Positions 36,829-46,525 are shown, counted from the first letter of the stretch. The stretch is DNA of 64,000 nt from Ectobacillus antri (GCF_003852715.1 NZ_RIAV01000005.1:124001-188000); one strand, 5' to 3'. The notes: generated by a model from the sequence alone, not told the origin. Program-made: numbers and translations.

Positions 36829-37653
36829 CTATACTTTTAATAATGTGCGCAACGTATGCAGAGCGATTTTTTTGTTTTTCACAAACAATAACTGCTTTCC
36901 TGCTCGCATCATTAATTGCAATCTATATCGTTTTAAAACATGTCGCTTGTATTTTTTATAAAATTTCAGTTCTGAACCTATGATGCTTTTATATCTGTTC
37001 AAGGAAACTGTATCATAGTTCATCACAGACAACTCATGCTCGAGAGTCACAGGAGAGACAAGTACTTTATACCCCTCTTCGTACACCTTATAAAAAAACC
37101 AATGATCTAAAAAATCTAGTGGGAATTCTTGTGTGAAGCCGCCAATTTTACTGAGAAACGCCATATTTACAGCCGTTCCGGAATTAATAGCCATAACCGG
37201 TTGCTCCTGTTTACCTGCAACCGGTTTTTCACCTCGTAAAGGTTGCAACGTATGGCTGAAAACAGGAGAAATCATCGTTCCTTCACACATTACCATCGGT
37301 ACAACAGCGGCTATTTCATCTCGATTTATCTCTAATTGAAAAAATGTATCTACATACTCTGGTGTTAACTCTGTATCATGATCTAATAGCAACAGCCATT
37401 CACTACCATTTTGTTTTGCCTGCTCCCAAGCATACTGATAGGCCTGTGCAATCCCTAGATTTCGTTCATCATGCACATAGGTTATACCTGCGGTAGCAGG
37501 AACTTCCTGCGGCTTTAGACTGTTATCATACACAATCAATTCATATTGCCCAGTAAAGTCTTTGTTATTGAGCAATGTCTGTTCCATTGTGACAAAGGTT
37601 TTGCTTTCCTGTAGCTTTTGATTGTAGAGGACCATTACAATTGTTGTTTTCAT
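36829..37653 (-). CDS. Family-2 glycosyltransferase, rhamnosyltransferase-like
   Basis: A 274-residue GT2 protein with TIVMVLYNQKLQES at the N terminus, YDNS in place of the usual D(N/D)xS block, NLGIAQAYQ, and the metal site LLLDHDTEL. A further acceptor-side block INSGTAVNMAFLSKIGGF is typical of RfbF-type rhamnosyltransferases. A basic C-terminal tail (KKYKRHVLKRYRLQ) may attach it to the membrane. It is read with the polymerase gene upstream (26-base gap). Confidence 0.85.
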   Translation of the reverse strand: MKTTIVMVLYNQKLQESKTFVTMEQTLLNNKDFTGQYELIVYDNSLKPQEVPATAGITYVHDERNLGIAQAYQYAWEQAKQNGSEWLLLLDHDTELTPEYVDTFFQLEINRDEIAAVVPMVMCEGTMISPVFSHTLQPLRGEKPVAGKQEQPVMAINSGTAVNMAFLSKIGGFTQEFPLDFLDHWFFYKVYEEGYKVLVSPVTLEHELSVMNYDTVSLNRYKSIIGSELKFYKKYKRHVLKRYRLQLMMRAGKQLLFVKNKKIALHTLRTLLKV

Positions 37654-37679
37654 ACAAATACCTTCTTTACCTGCATCTA

Positions 37680-39029
37680 TTATGCAGTAGTTTTGATTGA
37701 TTCCGCTTTACGTTTAGATAATACTAATACGATTAACAAAAAGCCGATTCCCAATGGATTATTAATGAACGGATTAATATTTGTTAAAAGTCCTAGCGCT
37801 GCTATACAAGCAAGCAAAGATACATCATTTGTATCAGGAACCCCTTTTTTCACATAATACATATGGTAGTTGTAATATAAAATAAAGCATACGTACAGCC
37901 AGAGTGCTAGTCCAATAATTCCTTGCTCCACTAAAATATCCAAGAAGCTCATTTCTATTCCTGTATCACGACCAGCAATTTCTGTTCCATAGCCACTACC
38001 AACGACAAAAGCAGGTACACTTTTAAAAACAAGATCTTTAGACGCCAAAATAAAATCAAGACGTGCATTCACACTGACATCATTAATCTCTTGCTCCGCT
38101 TTATCGCCTTTCGATGATTCTGTGCCTTCTTCCGTAGGAGCCGCGACATCCTGCCCAAAGCGCTCAATCGTCATGTATTTGTACATAAATGGCACAGCAG
38201 CGACAATCATAAGTGATACAGCGATTTTACGCATCATAACTTTAGATTGTACAACTGTCAAAAACTTATTTTTCAAGCCACGGATTGCATCTGTGAATGT
38301 TTTAACATCAAGGAACACGATGAACATAATGCCAAACATAAGCGCTAATAAAAAGCCCCTTGTCTCTGACCATACAATTGATATCAAACCCAATACAACA
38401 TTTGCGATGTCAAGTTTAGAGTGTTTTCTGCTTAATAATGCATTCAAAGAAAGGAATACACCCATTAACACAAAGAAATGACTTTTATAGAACACACTGT
38501 GACTCGGTCTAAAAAATAAGTCATCATTCATTACATCATTTAAAAAGTAGTAATAAGAAGCAAAGTTGCTACTAAATACAGTCTTTCCTAATAGAGAAAT
38601 AACAATTGTAAAAACAGCAACACCTAAAGAAGAATACTTTAAAATGGTAATAATAGTTTCTTTTTCATACCTATCTTTAGAAATGTAATATGCGAGCGGG
38701 AAGTACAATGCAAAGAATGCAACCCGAAGAAAATCCATTACAATCACTGATAAGGCATTTCCATTAATAGCACCTATCACTGCACTGACTACAAACCATC
38801 CCATTAACATATAGATTGCGATTGCTGTTCTATCAAATAACAAAAATGTATTTACCTTTTTATCAAAAAAGGCTCTGGTTTTTATAATTCTAAACAAGAA
38901 AGTCGCAACAACCAAAAGGAATAATACCTGCCGGATCGATAACACACCAAAGTCAATCAGCCTACCGCCACCGCCGACGAAAAGCTCAATAAAAAACACT
39001 GTTAACAGCCATTTTTCAAACTTATTCAC
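37680..39029 (-). CDS. O-antigen polymerase/ligase-like (Wzy) membrane protein
   Basis: A membrane protein of about 450 residues with ten to twelve helices and one large extracellular loop (about 290-345, with the EEGTESSKGDKAEQEIND low-complexity part and VSVNARLDFI), as in Wzy/WaaL-type proteins. Such enzymes polymerise lipid-linked repeat units. The start is ambiguous: a GTG at 39041 overlaps the AGGAG site, while a GTG at 39029 is well spaced, so the latter is used. Sequence similarity in this group is low; the assignment rests on topology, the loop and neighbours. Confidence 0.78.
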   Translation of the reverse strand: MNKFEKWLLTVFFIELFVGGGGRLIDFGVLSIRQVLFLLVVATFLFRIIKTRAFFDKKVNTFLLFDRTAIAIYMLMGWFVVSAVIGAINGNALSVIVMDFLRVAFFALYFPLAYYISKDRYEKETIITILKYSSLGVAVFTIVISLLGKTVFSSNFASYYYFLNDVMNDDLFFRPSHSVFYKSHFFVLMGVFLSLNALLSRKHSKLDIANVVLGLISIVWSETRGFLLALMFGIMFIVFLDVKTFTDAIRGLKNKFLTVVQSKVMMRKIAVSLMIVAAVPFMYKYMTIERFGQDVAAPTEEGTESSKGDKAEQEINDVSVNARLDFILASKDLVFKSVPAFVVGSGYGTEIAGRDTGIEMSFLDILVEQGIIGLALWLYVCFILYYNYHMYYVKKGVPDTNDVSLLACIAALGLLTNINPFINNPLGIGFLLIVLVLSKRKAESIKTTA

Positions 39030-39077
39030 TAATCCTCTCACTCCTGAAATAAATGTAGCCGAACTTATATTTTATAT

Positions 39078-39860
39078 TTAAAACAGTTTCCAACCCCACT
39101 TATCAAAGAATTTATACATAGATTGCATAAAAATTTTAAATAACTTGGAGTTTTTGTGTGCTCCTCTTTCATAGTAATGAATTACTTCGGAAAACGGAGT
39201 ATACACAACACGCTCGTCTCGCTGTCTAAGTTTTAAGCATAAGTCATAGTCTTCAAAGTACATGAAATAACGATCATCAAAGCCATTTACGCGTTTAAAA
39301 GCTTCTCCCCTAACTAGCATAAAGCAACCTGAACCGATACGAATATCAACATTTCTATCATTAGGTAGGTCTCGGCATTCATATGAATGCAGGCGTTTGC
39401 TGAACATTTTCTTTACAAACTGGAAAGGGATAAATCTAAGCGCATAATCAAAAACAGAAACGCGGTTACGTACTAAATGTTGCGTCGTTCCGTCTGCATT
39501 TAATACCTTAGGTACTAAAAGAGAAATATCACTTTGCTGCTCCATTATTTCCAACATATTTAATAAATCTTGCTTTTTTAAAATAATGTCTGGATTGAAA
39601 ACAAGGAAGTACTTCTCATCTGCATGCATTAAATTATAATTGTGACCAAAACCAAAACCATTATTTTCATGATAAAATGTAAGATCGACGAGGTCCTTAT
39701 AAGTTGCTAAACGCTCTTGATATTCTTTTTCTGAATTATTATCAAAGATAACGAACCGAAAACGTTCGTCACCGCCGAACTCTTCTTTAATATTATCTAA
39801 TACCTTAAAGATATGTTTACTATTGTATGTTACTATACTGACAGCGACCATTGCACCCAT
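39078..39860 (-). CDS. Family-2 glycosyltransferase
   Basis: A 260-residue GT2 protein: VSIVTYNSKHIFKVL at the N terminus, FVIFDNNSEKEY, NNGFGFGHNYNL, and the metal-binding FLVFNPDI, followed by IGSGCFMLVRGEAFKRVNGFDDRYFMYFEDYDLCLKL-like acceptor motifs typical of rhamnosyltransferases. It is the first gene of the transferase/polymerase transcript. AAGGAGA lies eight bases before the ATG. Confidence 0.88.
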   Translation of the reverse strand: MGAMVAVSIVTYNSKHIFKVLDNIKEEFGGDERFRFVIFDNNSEKEYQERLATYKDLVDLTFYHENNGFGFGHNYNLMHADEKYFLVFNPDIILKKQDLLNMLEIMEQQSDISLLVPKVLNADGTTQHLVRNRVSVFDYALRFIPFQFVKKMFSKRLHSYECRDLPNDRNVDIRIGSGCFMLVRGEAFKRVNGFDDRYFMYFEDYDLCLKLRQRDERVVYTPFSEVIHYYERGAHKNSKLFKIFMQSMYKFFDKWGWKLF

Positions 39861-40120
39861 TTTTTCACTCTCCTTATATTGAAGCAGAACCTATGATGCT
39901 CCTTTTCAAATCATATCTCATGTAACTGTAACAAACGATTTAAAACTAAAATCCCTTACTTATCTTGTATATCTTCATACAAATTTATCATCATAACCAC
40001 TATAGAGCAGGCGAGTGTTCACTTTACATCCTACATTATGTGAAATACAAATAGAAAACTGTACCTACCCTTTAACAAATTAACATTATAACACTAACTA
40101 TACCTAATTTGTACACAATA

Positions 40121-40173
40121 TTGACAACTCGCAATTTAGTGTTAGACTTAGTTTTAGGCGGGTGATGACGCCT
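40121..40173 (+). promoter_or_regulatory. Promoter and leader hairpin of the LCP gene
   Basis: TTGACA (40121-40126), a 16-base spacer and TAGACT (40143-40148) form a sigma-A promoter within the 432-base divergent region. The message would start with a hairpin AGGCG/CGCCT (40156-40173) and has a leader of about 140 bases with a T-rich stretch near 40188. The rest of the region (39861-40120) is AT-rich without visible genes. Confidence 0.6.
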
Positions 40174-40292
40174 TATCTGATTCAGAATTTTTTTATTTTT
40201 AAATGTCTAATTTTTCAGAATTAGTATATCGATAGTTTAGTAACTGCTTTTCTAAGTAAGTCATTACAAACAAGCAAAAGGAAGACAATTAT

Positions 40293-41306
40293 ATGAACAT
40301 TTCAAGAGAAAACATAAAGAAAAGTAAAAAGAAAACGATTGCACGTATACTATTATTTACTTTGTTTTTTGTAGGGTTATTAGGAGCAGGGTTTGCATAT
40401 AAGCTATATTTAGACGTTGCAAAAGCTACGGATAAGATGCATAATTCTATATCAAGAACAAAATCCGAAAAGCGTGAAGAAGAACTTGAATTCAAGGAAA
40501 AAGACCCTTTTTCTGTGCTTTTGGTTGGTGTAGATGAACGCGAAGGACAAAATTCAAGAACAGATTCCATTCTTGTATTAACTGTAAATCCTCAAATGAA
40601 ATCAACTAAATTGGTCAGTATCCCAAGAGATACTCGGGCAACCATTGTAGGCATGAATAAAAAGGATAAAATTAACCACGCTTATGCGTATGGCGGCATT
40701 GAAGGATCTATATTGACAATAGAAAACTTCTTAGATATTCCTATTGATTACTATATTAAAGTTAATATGGAAGGGTTTCGTGATATTGTAGACGCGGTAG
40801 GAGGAATTGACGTCAACAACAAGTTTGCATTCGAACTAGATGGCGTGTATGTCCCGGAAGGAGCTGTTCATTTAGACGGTGAACAAGCTTTGCAGTATGC
40901 GAGAATGCGTAAAGAAGACCCTAACGGTGATTTTGGTCGTCAAAAAAGACAGCGTGAAGTCATTCAAAAAATACTAGATAAAGGCGCTAGCTTCTCTTCT
41001 TTAACGAAGTATGACAAAGTTCTTAAGGCTTTAGAGCAAAACATTAAAACAAACTTAACCTTTAAAGAAATGATGGATATCCAATCTCATTATAAATCTG
41101 CCGCCTTCAACGTAGAACAGATTGAAATTCCTGGAGAAGGTAAAATCATGAATGATGAACTTTGGTATTACAACGTGGAAGAAAAAGACCGTAAAGCGTT
41201 ATCTAATAAACTTCTAGAGCATCTGCATCTAAATAAATCTGTAGCAAATCAACAAGAAGTGAATACGGCGCAAAAAGATATCATCACAAATGAAAAACAA
41301 CCATAA
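40293..41306 (+). CDS. LytR-CpsA-Psr (LCP) glycopolymer ligase
   Basis: LCP proteins move lipid-linked polysaccharide or teichoic acid to peptidoglycan on the outside of the membrane. The protein has 337 residues: basic cytosolic N terminus, one helix (about 18-40), then the LCP domain (about 65-230) with SRTDSILVLTVNP-like DSILVLTVNP, SIPRDTRATI (Arg and Asp for the pyrophosphate), INHAYAYGG and the YARMRKEDPNGDFGRQKRQ block. It lies within the polysaccharide locus but faces the other way, so it is the probable ligase for that polymer. Confidence 0.93.
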   Translation: MNISRENIKKSKKKTIARILLFTLFFVGLLGAGFAYKLYLDVAKATDKMHNSISRTKSEKREEELEFKEKDPFSVLLVGVDEREGQNSRTDSILVLTVNPQMKSTKLVSIPRDTRATIVGMNKKDKINHAYAYGGIEGSILTIENFLDIPIDYYIKVNMEGFRDIVDAVGGIDVNNKFAFELDGVYVPEGAVHLDGEQALQYARMRKEDPNGDFGRQKRQREVIQKILDKGASFSSLTKYDKVLKALEQNIKTNLTFKEMMDIQSHYKSAAFNVEQIEIPGEGKIMNDELWYYNVEEKDRKALSNKLLEHLHLNKSVANQQEVNTAQKDIITNEKQP

Positions 41307-41337
41307 AAAGGAATCGGTTGCCCGATTCCTTTTTATT
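41305..41337. terminator. Bidirectional terminator between LCP and flippase genes
   Basis: AAAAAGGAATCGG/CCGATTCCTTTTT is a perfect stem with a short loop between convergent genes. Confidence 0.92.
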
Positions 41338-42586
41338 TTCCTCGCCACTTCCAAACATGAATTCCTTTTTTCCATAAGAAAATTGCCATTAAACTTGTCG
41401 CAAACGCCTCTGTCAAAACAGCGGTCCATGCAGTTCCATATTGTTTGAACTGAGGAATTAACAGGAACATTAATACAACACTGAAAATACTCGCTGCAAT
41501 ATAAATACGAGATAGCTCTTTTTTGTAATCAAAATTGATCATTGTTAAAATAGCAAATACATTGGCCCAGCCCAATATGAGTGGGAACGCTGATAAAATT
41601 TGCAAGATGGGTATAATTTCCTCATATTTAAATACAAGCTCAACAATTTGTGCTGCAAATACACCAACAAACAAGGATAATGTAGCCATAAGTACTGTAA
41701 CAAGCCAGAATACTTTACGTAACAACGCAATAGCGGCTGTCCTAGATTCTTGTAGTGCTCGACTTAAATGCGGATATACCGTTTGAACAAGGGGAGTGAT
41801 AATACTCAAAACAGCTTTGACCACTTTTTCCGCACTAGAATAATATCCGACGATGGTATTGCTTGCGAAGAAACCTAATATAAATACGTTGCTTGTCGTA
41901 TATAAGCTTGTCATGATGTTTGATACAAAAATATGCCAACCTGATTTTAACTGATACATAATATCTTCTTTAGAAGGTTTTACAAAACGAACACCGTGGT
42001 GTGATGTAATTACATAAATAGCAATGATGCCAATTGCAATATACCCTAACGAGTTAAAGATAGGTACGTACATAAACTTTGATTCGTCTGTCACAAATAC
42101 AAAGATACCTAGAGTGAAAATAACCTTAGAAATTGCATTTAAAATTGAGATTGTTTTCATTTTTTCTATCCCTTGAAAAAACCAAATTGGGAACAGAACA
42201 TTTCCTAACACCATACCGAAAGTTAATATATAAATCATACTGTCCGCTTTGAACTTAGGTACAGTGTAAAGTAACACGATTAATACAATAAAACTGAGCA
42301 TCATCAATAGCGTTCGCACTAGCATGACTGTAGAAAAGATAACGGAAAGCTTCTTATTATCTTCTCTCGCTAAGGAGATATCTCTTGTTGCTACAAATAT
42401 GAAGCCATAATCAGTAAATAAGATAAAGTATTGAATAAAAGCTTGGGCAAAATTAATTAACCCCACCCTATCAGGCCCTAATACATGAAGTAAATACGGA
42501 ATGGTAATAAGAGGTAAAATAAAGTTCAGCCCTTGTACACTTGCTAGGGAAACAAAGTTGGTAACCAATTTCTTTTTAACTGACAT
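41333..42586 (-). CDS. Wzx-like polysaccharide flippase
   Basis: A 417-residue membrane protein with twelve or more helices of the MATE/MOP (polysaccharide-synthesis) family. The N-terminal LVTNFVSLASVQGLNFILPLITIPYLLHVLGPDRVGLINFAQAFIQYF region is characteristic, with the LGPDRVG loop between helices 1 and 2. It should move the undecaprenyl-linked repeat unit to the outer face for the Wzy-like polymerase. GGGAG precedes the ATG. It has its own transcript, separate from the transferases. Confidence 0.9.
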   Translation of the reverse strand: MSVKKKLVTNFVSLASVQGLNFILPLITIPYLLHVLGPDRVGLINFAQAFIQYFILFTDYGFIFVATRDISLAREDNKKLSVIFSTVMLVRTLLMMLSFIVLIVLLYTVPKFKADSMIYILTFGMVLGNVLFPIWFFQGIEKMKTISILNAISKVIFTLGIFVFVTDESKFMYVPIFNSLGYIAIGIIAIYVITSHHGVRFVKPSKEDIMYQLKSGWHIFVSNIMTSLYTTSNVFILGFFASNTIVGYYSSAEKVVKAVLSIITPLVQTVYPHLSRALQESRTAAIALLRKVFWLVTVLMATLSLFVGVFAAQIVELVFKYEEIIPILQILSAFPLILGWANVFAILTMINFDYKKELSRIYIAASIFSVVLMFLLIPQFKQYGTAWTAVLTEAFATSLMAIFLWKKGIHVWKWRGK

Positions 42587-43012
42587 TTACTAAACTCCCA
42601 TATGTAGTTTTGTTACAGGCTATTGTTACGTAATCTAAAAGATAACATATAAAGAATCATTTTCCTAATGGCATGACTTTATTGTGCTATTGATAAAGTT
42701 CTTTATCATTGTATAATACGTGCAATAACAAATGCGATAGAAACTTATTGTCCGCTTGGTAATAGATGATCTCTTATCCTAGTTTAATTCATTTTAAGAC
42801 AATTATCATATTACAACATATTTCAAATTCATATTCTAAAGATTAGAACTTCAGGCTGCAAATCTACTATAATAAACGCTTTCTTATCATCTTTTACACC
42901 ATTTTTTGCATGTCGCAAAACAACGATTGTCATTTGGAATACTTTATTGTATAGTTTCTCTATTCATTAGCAAATCAAGATATAAAGTATGGAATAGAGA
43001 GGGTTACAAGAA
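42587..43012. other. 426-base intergenic region
   Basis: The divergent region between the flippase gene and the TRIC gene is AT-rich. No reading frame with a ribosome site, no strong hairpin and no recognisable RNA element is seen. The AGAGAGGG site for the TRIC gene is at its right end. Confidence 0.6.
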
Positions 43013-43651
43013 ATGCTTTTAATTAATATTTTCGTCTTTATCGGCATCATAGCTGCTGCAGTTTCTGGGTCATTGGTAGGAATGAAGAAACGACTAGACT
43101 GGTTTGGAGTGATTTGCTTAGCAGTAGCTACAGCTTTAGGCGGTGGTATCATCCGCGATGTAATGATTGGTCATCTCCCTCCTGTCGCATTTATTAAACC
43201 GATTTACTTTTTTGTTAGTGTAGGGACGGCTCTTATCACTTGTATTTTTTATGAAAGAATTACGAAATTACAAAATGTTATCATGCTTTCAGATGCAGTA
43301 GGTCTTGGTGTGTTCACAGCAGTAGGCGCTAACGCCGCTGTTATGAATCATGTACATGAGCCATTTTTGGTCGTTTCAATGGGCTTAATTACAGGTATTG
43401 GTGGCGGTATCTTGCGGGATATTTTCGCAAAAGATATTCCTTATGTATTTCGCAAAGAAGTATATGCAATTGCTTCAATCTTAGGTGCAGTAAGCTTTCT
43501 CTTAACATATAATAGTGTATCGCATATATTTGCTCTCTATATATGCTTATTTATCACATTTGTTGTCAGAGTGGTTTCTTTTTATTATAACGTCCATTTT
43601 CCTGTACTAAAATCAGACTCTGCTATAGGTGAAGAGGTTAAACATTCGTAG
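43013..43651 (+). CDS. TRIC-type cation channel (UPF0126)
   Basis: A 212-residue membrane protein with seven hydrophobic segments arranged as two repeats of three plus one. The paired glycine motifs GGGIIRDVMIGHLPP (about residue 42) and GIGGGILRDIFAKDIPYVF (about residue 128) are the hallmark of the family, which forms trimeric K+-permeable channels. The physiological role in bacteria is not settled. It is monocistronic. Confidence 0.93.
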   Translation: MLLINIFVFIGIIAAAVSGSLVGMKKRLDWFGVICLAVATALGGGIIRDVMIGHLPPVAFIKPIYFFVSVGTALITCIFYERITKLQNVIMLSDAVGLGVFTAVGANAAVMNHVHEPFLVVSMGLITGIGGGILRDIFAKDIPYVFRKEVYAIASILGAVSFLLTYNSVSHIFALYICLFITFVVRVVSFYYNVHFPVLKSDSAIGEEVKHS

Positions 43652-44058
43652 GAACGTGGTGTTGGAGGATACCTTTCTTATTCCATTAACTAAAAAATAA
43701 TATACACAGTAAAAAATAACGATACTAATCAATTTGATAAATTGAGATCTAAAACTGATTTTTGGAATGTAACCATTGGAAATATTTTAGTATACACATT
43801 ACTGATTAATTACATCATCCATGTAAATTGAAAATAGCTTAAAACAAAAGAAAATATCCTATCTTTAAAGATAGGATATTTCCTTTTGTTTAATAAAATC
43901 TAAAAAAATAAGCGTTTCCTCTTGATTTATGAAAGCCCTTTTATTAGAATAAGATAGTGCAAGCGATTGCACTTATTTGCACAAAAACTTCACGCTATTA
44001 TTCTAGTTTTTTATTTTTTCTGCATTATGAGAACGTTACCATAAAAGGAGGAACACAT
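43652..44058. other. 407-base intergenic region with hairpin
   Basis: It holds a perfect hairpin AAATATCCTATCTTT/AAAGATAGGATATTT at 43852-43881 followed by a T-rich stretch, probably a terminator for upstream transcription, then the promoter of the PTS gene. The frame ending near 43831 encodes about 48 residues with one hydrophobic stretch and no start; it may be a decayed gene end but is too short to call. Confidence 0.6.
43957..44004 (+). promoter_or_regulatory. PTS gene promoter with cre-like/LacI-type operator
   Basis: The 16-base near-palindrome GTGCAAGCGATTGCAC at 43957-43972 has a central CG and fits the CcpA cre consensus WTGNAANCGNWNNCW except at the first base. It would equally suit a LacI-family repressor specific for the sugar. 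It stands directly upstream of TTGCAC (43977-43982), 16 bases, TATTCT (43999-44004). Being just upstream of the -35 box it could activate or repress. Confidence 0.6.
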
Positions 44059-45708
44059 ATGTCAAAAATGAAACAATTGATTTCATTCGACTTTTGGCAA
44101 AAGTTCGGTAAAGCACTGCTTGTTGTAGTCGCTGTTATGCCAGCTGCCGGTCTAATGATTTCTATCGGTAAATTAATTGGAATGTCCGCAGGAGACATTG
44201 GTTTTGTACAAACGATTGCACGTATTATGGAGGATATCGGTTGGGGTATTATTGTTAACTTGCATATCCTTTTTGCAGTTGCGATCGGTGGTTCTTGGGC
44301 AAAAGATCGTGCGGGCGGTGCATTCGCTGCACTTATCGCATTTGTCTTAACAAACCGTATTACAGGCGCAATTTTCGGTGTATCTGGTGATATGCTAACA
44401 AAAGAAGGTGCGACGGTTAAATCTTTATTTGGAACAGAGCTTGTTGTTAAAGATTACTTCACTTCTGTTCTAGGTGCACCTGCTTTAAACATGGGTGTAT
44501 TCGTTGGTATTATCTCCGGTTTCTTGGGAGCTTCTCTTTATAATAAGTATTACAACTATAGTAAATTACCTAATTCTCTTGCATTCTTTAACGGTAAGCG
44601 TTTCGTACCTTTTGTTGTTATCGTAGGTTCTGTTGCGGCAGCACTTATTTTGGCTACTGTATGGCCATTTGTACAAGGTCTATTAAACTCTTTTGGTCGT
44701 TGGATCGCAACATCAAAAGATACAGCACCAATTGTCGCACCGTTCGTATATGGAACATTAGAGCGTATTTTACTTCCGTTCGGCTTACACCACATGTTAA
44801 CGGTACCAATGAACTATACTGAACTTGGTGGTACTTATAAAATTCTAACAGGTGCAAAAGCAGGTCAAATCGTTGCGGGTCAAGACCCACTTTGGTTGGC
44901 ATGGATTACAGATTTGAACAACCTACTAGATGCAGGTAAAACAGCTGCATACGAGGCTTTGCTTGGCGATGTCCACCCTGCACGTTTTAAAGCGGGACAA
45001 GTTATCGGTTCTACTGCAGCACTAATCGGTGCAGCTCTTGCGATGTACATGAACGTTGATAAAGAAAAACGTCACAAATATAAGCCAATGTTCCTTTCTG
45101 CAGGTCTTGCCGTATTCTTAACAGGTGTTACAGAGCCAATCGAATTTATGTTCATGTTCGTAGCGCCAGTTCTGTACGTGGTATACGCAATTACAACAGG
45201 TTTAGCATTCGCACTTGCCGATATCATTAACCTTCGCGTTCACGCATTCGGTTTCATTGAGTTACTAACAAGAACACCGATGATGGTAAAAGCAGGATTG
45301 ACAAAAGACTTAATTAACTTTGTCTTCGCATCACTTGCATTCTTTGCATTAAATTTTGGTGTATTCAGCCTATTAATTAAAAAGTTCAATCTTCCTACAC
45401 CTGGACGTAATGGCAACTACATTGAAGATGAAGCACCTGCTGCATCTGGCAGCAATAATGTAAATGATGGCTCTCTTGCAGCTGACTTAATTCAGTTACT
45501 TGGCGGCGCAGACAACATTGAAGATGTAGATGCATGTATGACACGCCTTCGTGTAACCGTAAAAGATCCAAGCGCTGTTGGGTCTGAGAAGGAATGGAAA
45601 GATAAAGGCGCATTAGGCCTAATTCTAAAAGACAAAGGTGTACAAGCAATCTACGGTCCAAAAGCAGATGTATTGAAATCTGATATTCAAGACCTTTTAG
45701 GAGCATAA
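44059..45708 (+). CDS. PTS transporter EIICB, glucose/maltose family
   Basis: A 549-residue fused permease of the phosphotransferase system. The EIIC part (about 1-440) has about ten helices and the family motif GVTEPIEFMFMFVAP; the EIIB domain (about 470-549) has the phosphorylation site Cys493 in VDACMTRLRV. There is no EIIA domain, so phosphate must come from an EIIA encoded elsewhere. The sugar cannot be fixed; alpha-glucosides, glucose and GlcNAc permeases all belong here. The ATG at 44059 is set by AAGGAGGAA; the longer upstream frame would run through the promoter. It is followed four bases later by a phosphoesterase gene. Confidence 0.9.
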   Translation: MSKMKQLISFDFWQKFGKALLVVVAVMPAAGLMISIGKLIGMSAGDIGFVQTIARIMEDIGWGIIVNLHILFAVAIGGSWAKDRAGGAFAALIAFVLTNRITGAIFGVSGDMLTKEGATVKSLFGTELVVKDYFTSVLGAPALNMGVFVGIISGFLGASLYNKYYNYSKLPNSLAFFNGKRFVPFVVIVGSVAAALILATVWPFVQGLLNSFGRWIATSKDTAPIVAPFVYGTLERILLPFGLHHMLTVPMNYTELGGTYKILTGAKAGQIVAGQDPLWLAWITDLNNLLDAGKTAAYEALLGDVHPARFKAGQVIGSTAALIGAALAMYMNVDKEKRHKYKPMFLSAGLAVFLTGVTEPIEFMFMFVAPVLYVVYAITTGLAFALADIINLRVHAFGFIELLTRTPMMVKAGLTKDLINFVFASLAFFALNFGVFSLLIKKFNLPTPGRNGNYIEDEAPAASGSNNVNDGSLAADLIQLLGGADNIEDVDACMTRLRVTVKDPSAVGSEKEWKDKGALGLILKDKGVQAIYGPKADVLKSDIQDLLGA

Positions 45709-45712
45709 AGCG

Positions 45713-46489
45713 ATGAAGCTTTTAACGCTGAATTGTCACTCCTGGCAGGAAGACAAGCAATGGGAAAAGATTCGTGACATTGCGAAAGCAATACATGAAA
45801 ATCAATACGATGTGATTGCCTTACAAGAAGTAAGTCAATCCATCGACCCTAACATCGAAGCGAAAAATTTCGCTTCGGTTTTGCTTGAAGAATTGCAGCA
45901 GCTCGGTACTTCAGAATACGAGTATGTATGGGACTTTGCTCATATCGGCTATGATGTATACGAAGAAGGATTAGCGATTTTAACAAAGCATCCTATCATT
46001 GATCAATCTTCTTTCTTTGTTTCAAGAAGCGAAGATACATCCTATTGGAAAACACGTAAGATTGTAGGAGTCACCATCGAATATAAGGGAAAACCGATTT
46101 CATTTTATAGCTGCCACCTCGGTTGGTGGGAGGATGAAGAAGAACCTTTCATGTATCAGGCAGACCGTTTGCTTGCACACGTGCAGCAAAACGGAATCTT
46201 CTACTTGATGGGCGATTTTAATAACAATGCCTTTATCCGCAGTGAAGGGTACGACTATTTACTCGAAAAAGGCTTATATGATACATTTGCCCTCGCAAAG
46301 GAAAAAGACAGCGGGATTACCGTAAAAGGCAAAATTGCCGGCTGGGATGAAAACAAAGCGGACCTTCGCTTGGATTTAATTCTTACAAACAAACCGGTCG
46401 CAGTCGAACGTTCAACGGTTATTTTCAATGGGAACAATCGTCCGATTGTGTCAGACCATTACGGAGTTGAAGTGGTCATTACAGATTAA
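45713..46489 (+). CDS. Endonuclease/exonuclease/phosphatase-fold phosphoesterase
   Basis: A 258-residue cytosolic EEP-family enzyme. Catalytic motifs in order: TLNCHSW (Asn for metal), IALQEVSQ (Glu), SCHLGWW (His), MGDFNNNAF (Asp, Asn), DLRLDLILTN (Asp) and SDHYG (Asp-His). No signal peptide is present, unlike sphingomyelinases. It starts four bases after the EIICB stop codon and shares its message, so its substrate may be the sugar phosphate imported or a phosphodiester linked to it. That functional link is inference. Confidence 0.87.
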   Translation: MKLLTLNCHSWQEDKQWEKIRDIAKAIHENQYDVIALQEVSQSIDPNIEAKNFASVLLEELQQLGTSEYEYVWDFAHIGYDVYEEGLAILTKHPIIDQSSFFVSRSEDTSYWKTRKIVGVTIEYKGKPISFYSCHLGWWEDEEEPFMYQADRLLAHVQQNGIFYLMGDFNNNAFIRSEGYDYLLEKGLYDTFALAKEKDSGITVKGKIAGWDENKADLRLDLILTNKPVAVERSTVIFNGNNRPIVSDHYGVEVVITD

Positions 46490-46525
46490 AAGGCGCTGTG
46501 CACATTACATGCACAACGCCTTTTT
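46487..46525. terminator. Bidirectional terminator between the phosphoesterase gene and topB
   Basis: AAAAGGCGCTGTGCA/TGCACAACGCCTTTTT has one bulge or mismatch and a seven-base loop. Confidence 0.88.

Noticed and set aside
43690-43833. An open stretch of about 48 codons ending near 43831 with a hydrophobic segment.
   Set aside because: No start codon or ribosome site was found. It may be a decayed gene end, but the evidence is too thin to call a pseudogene.
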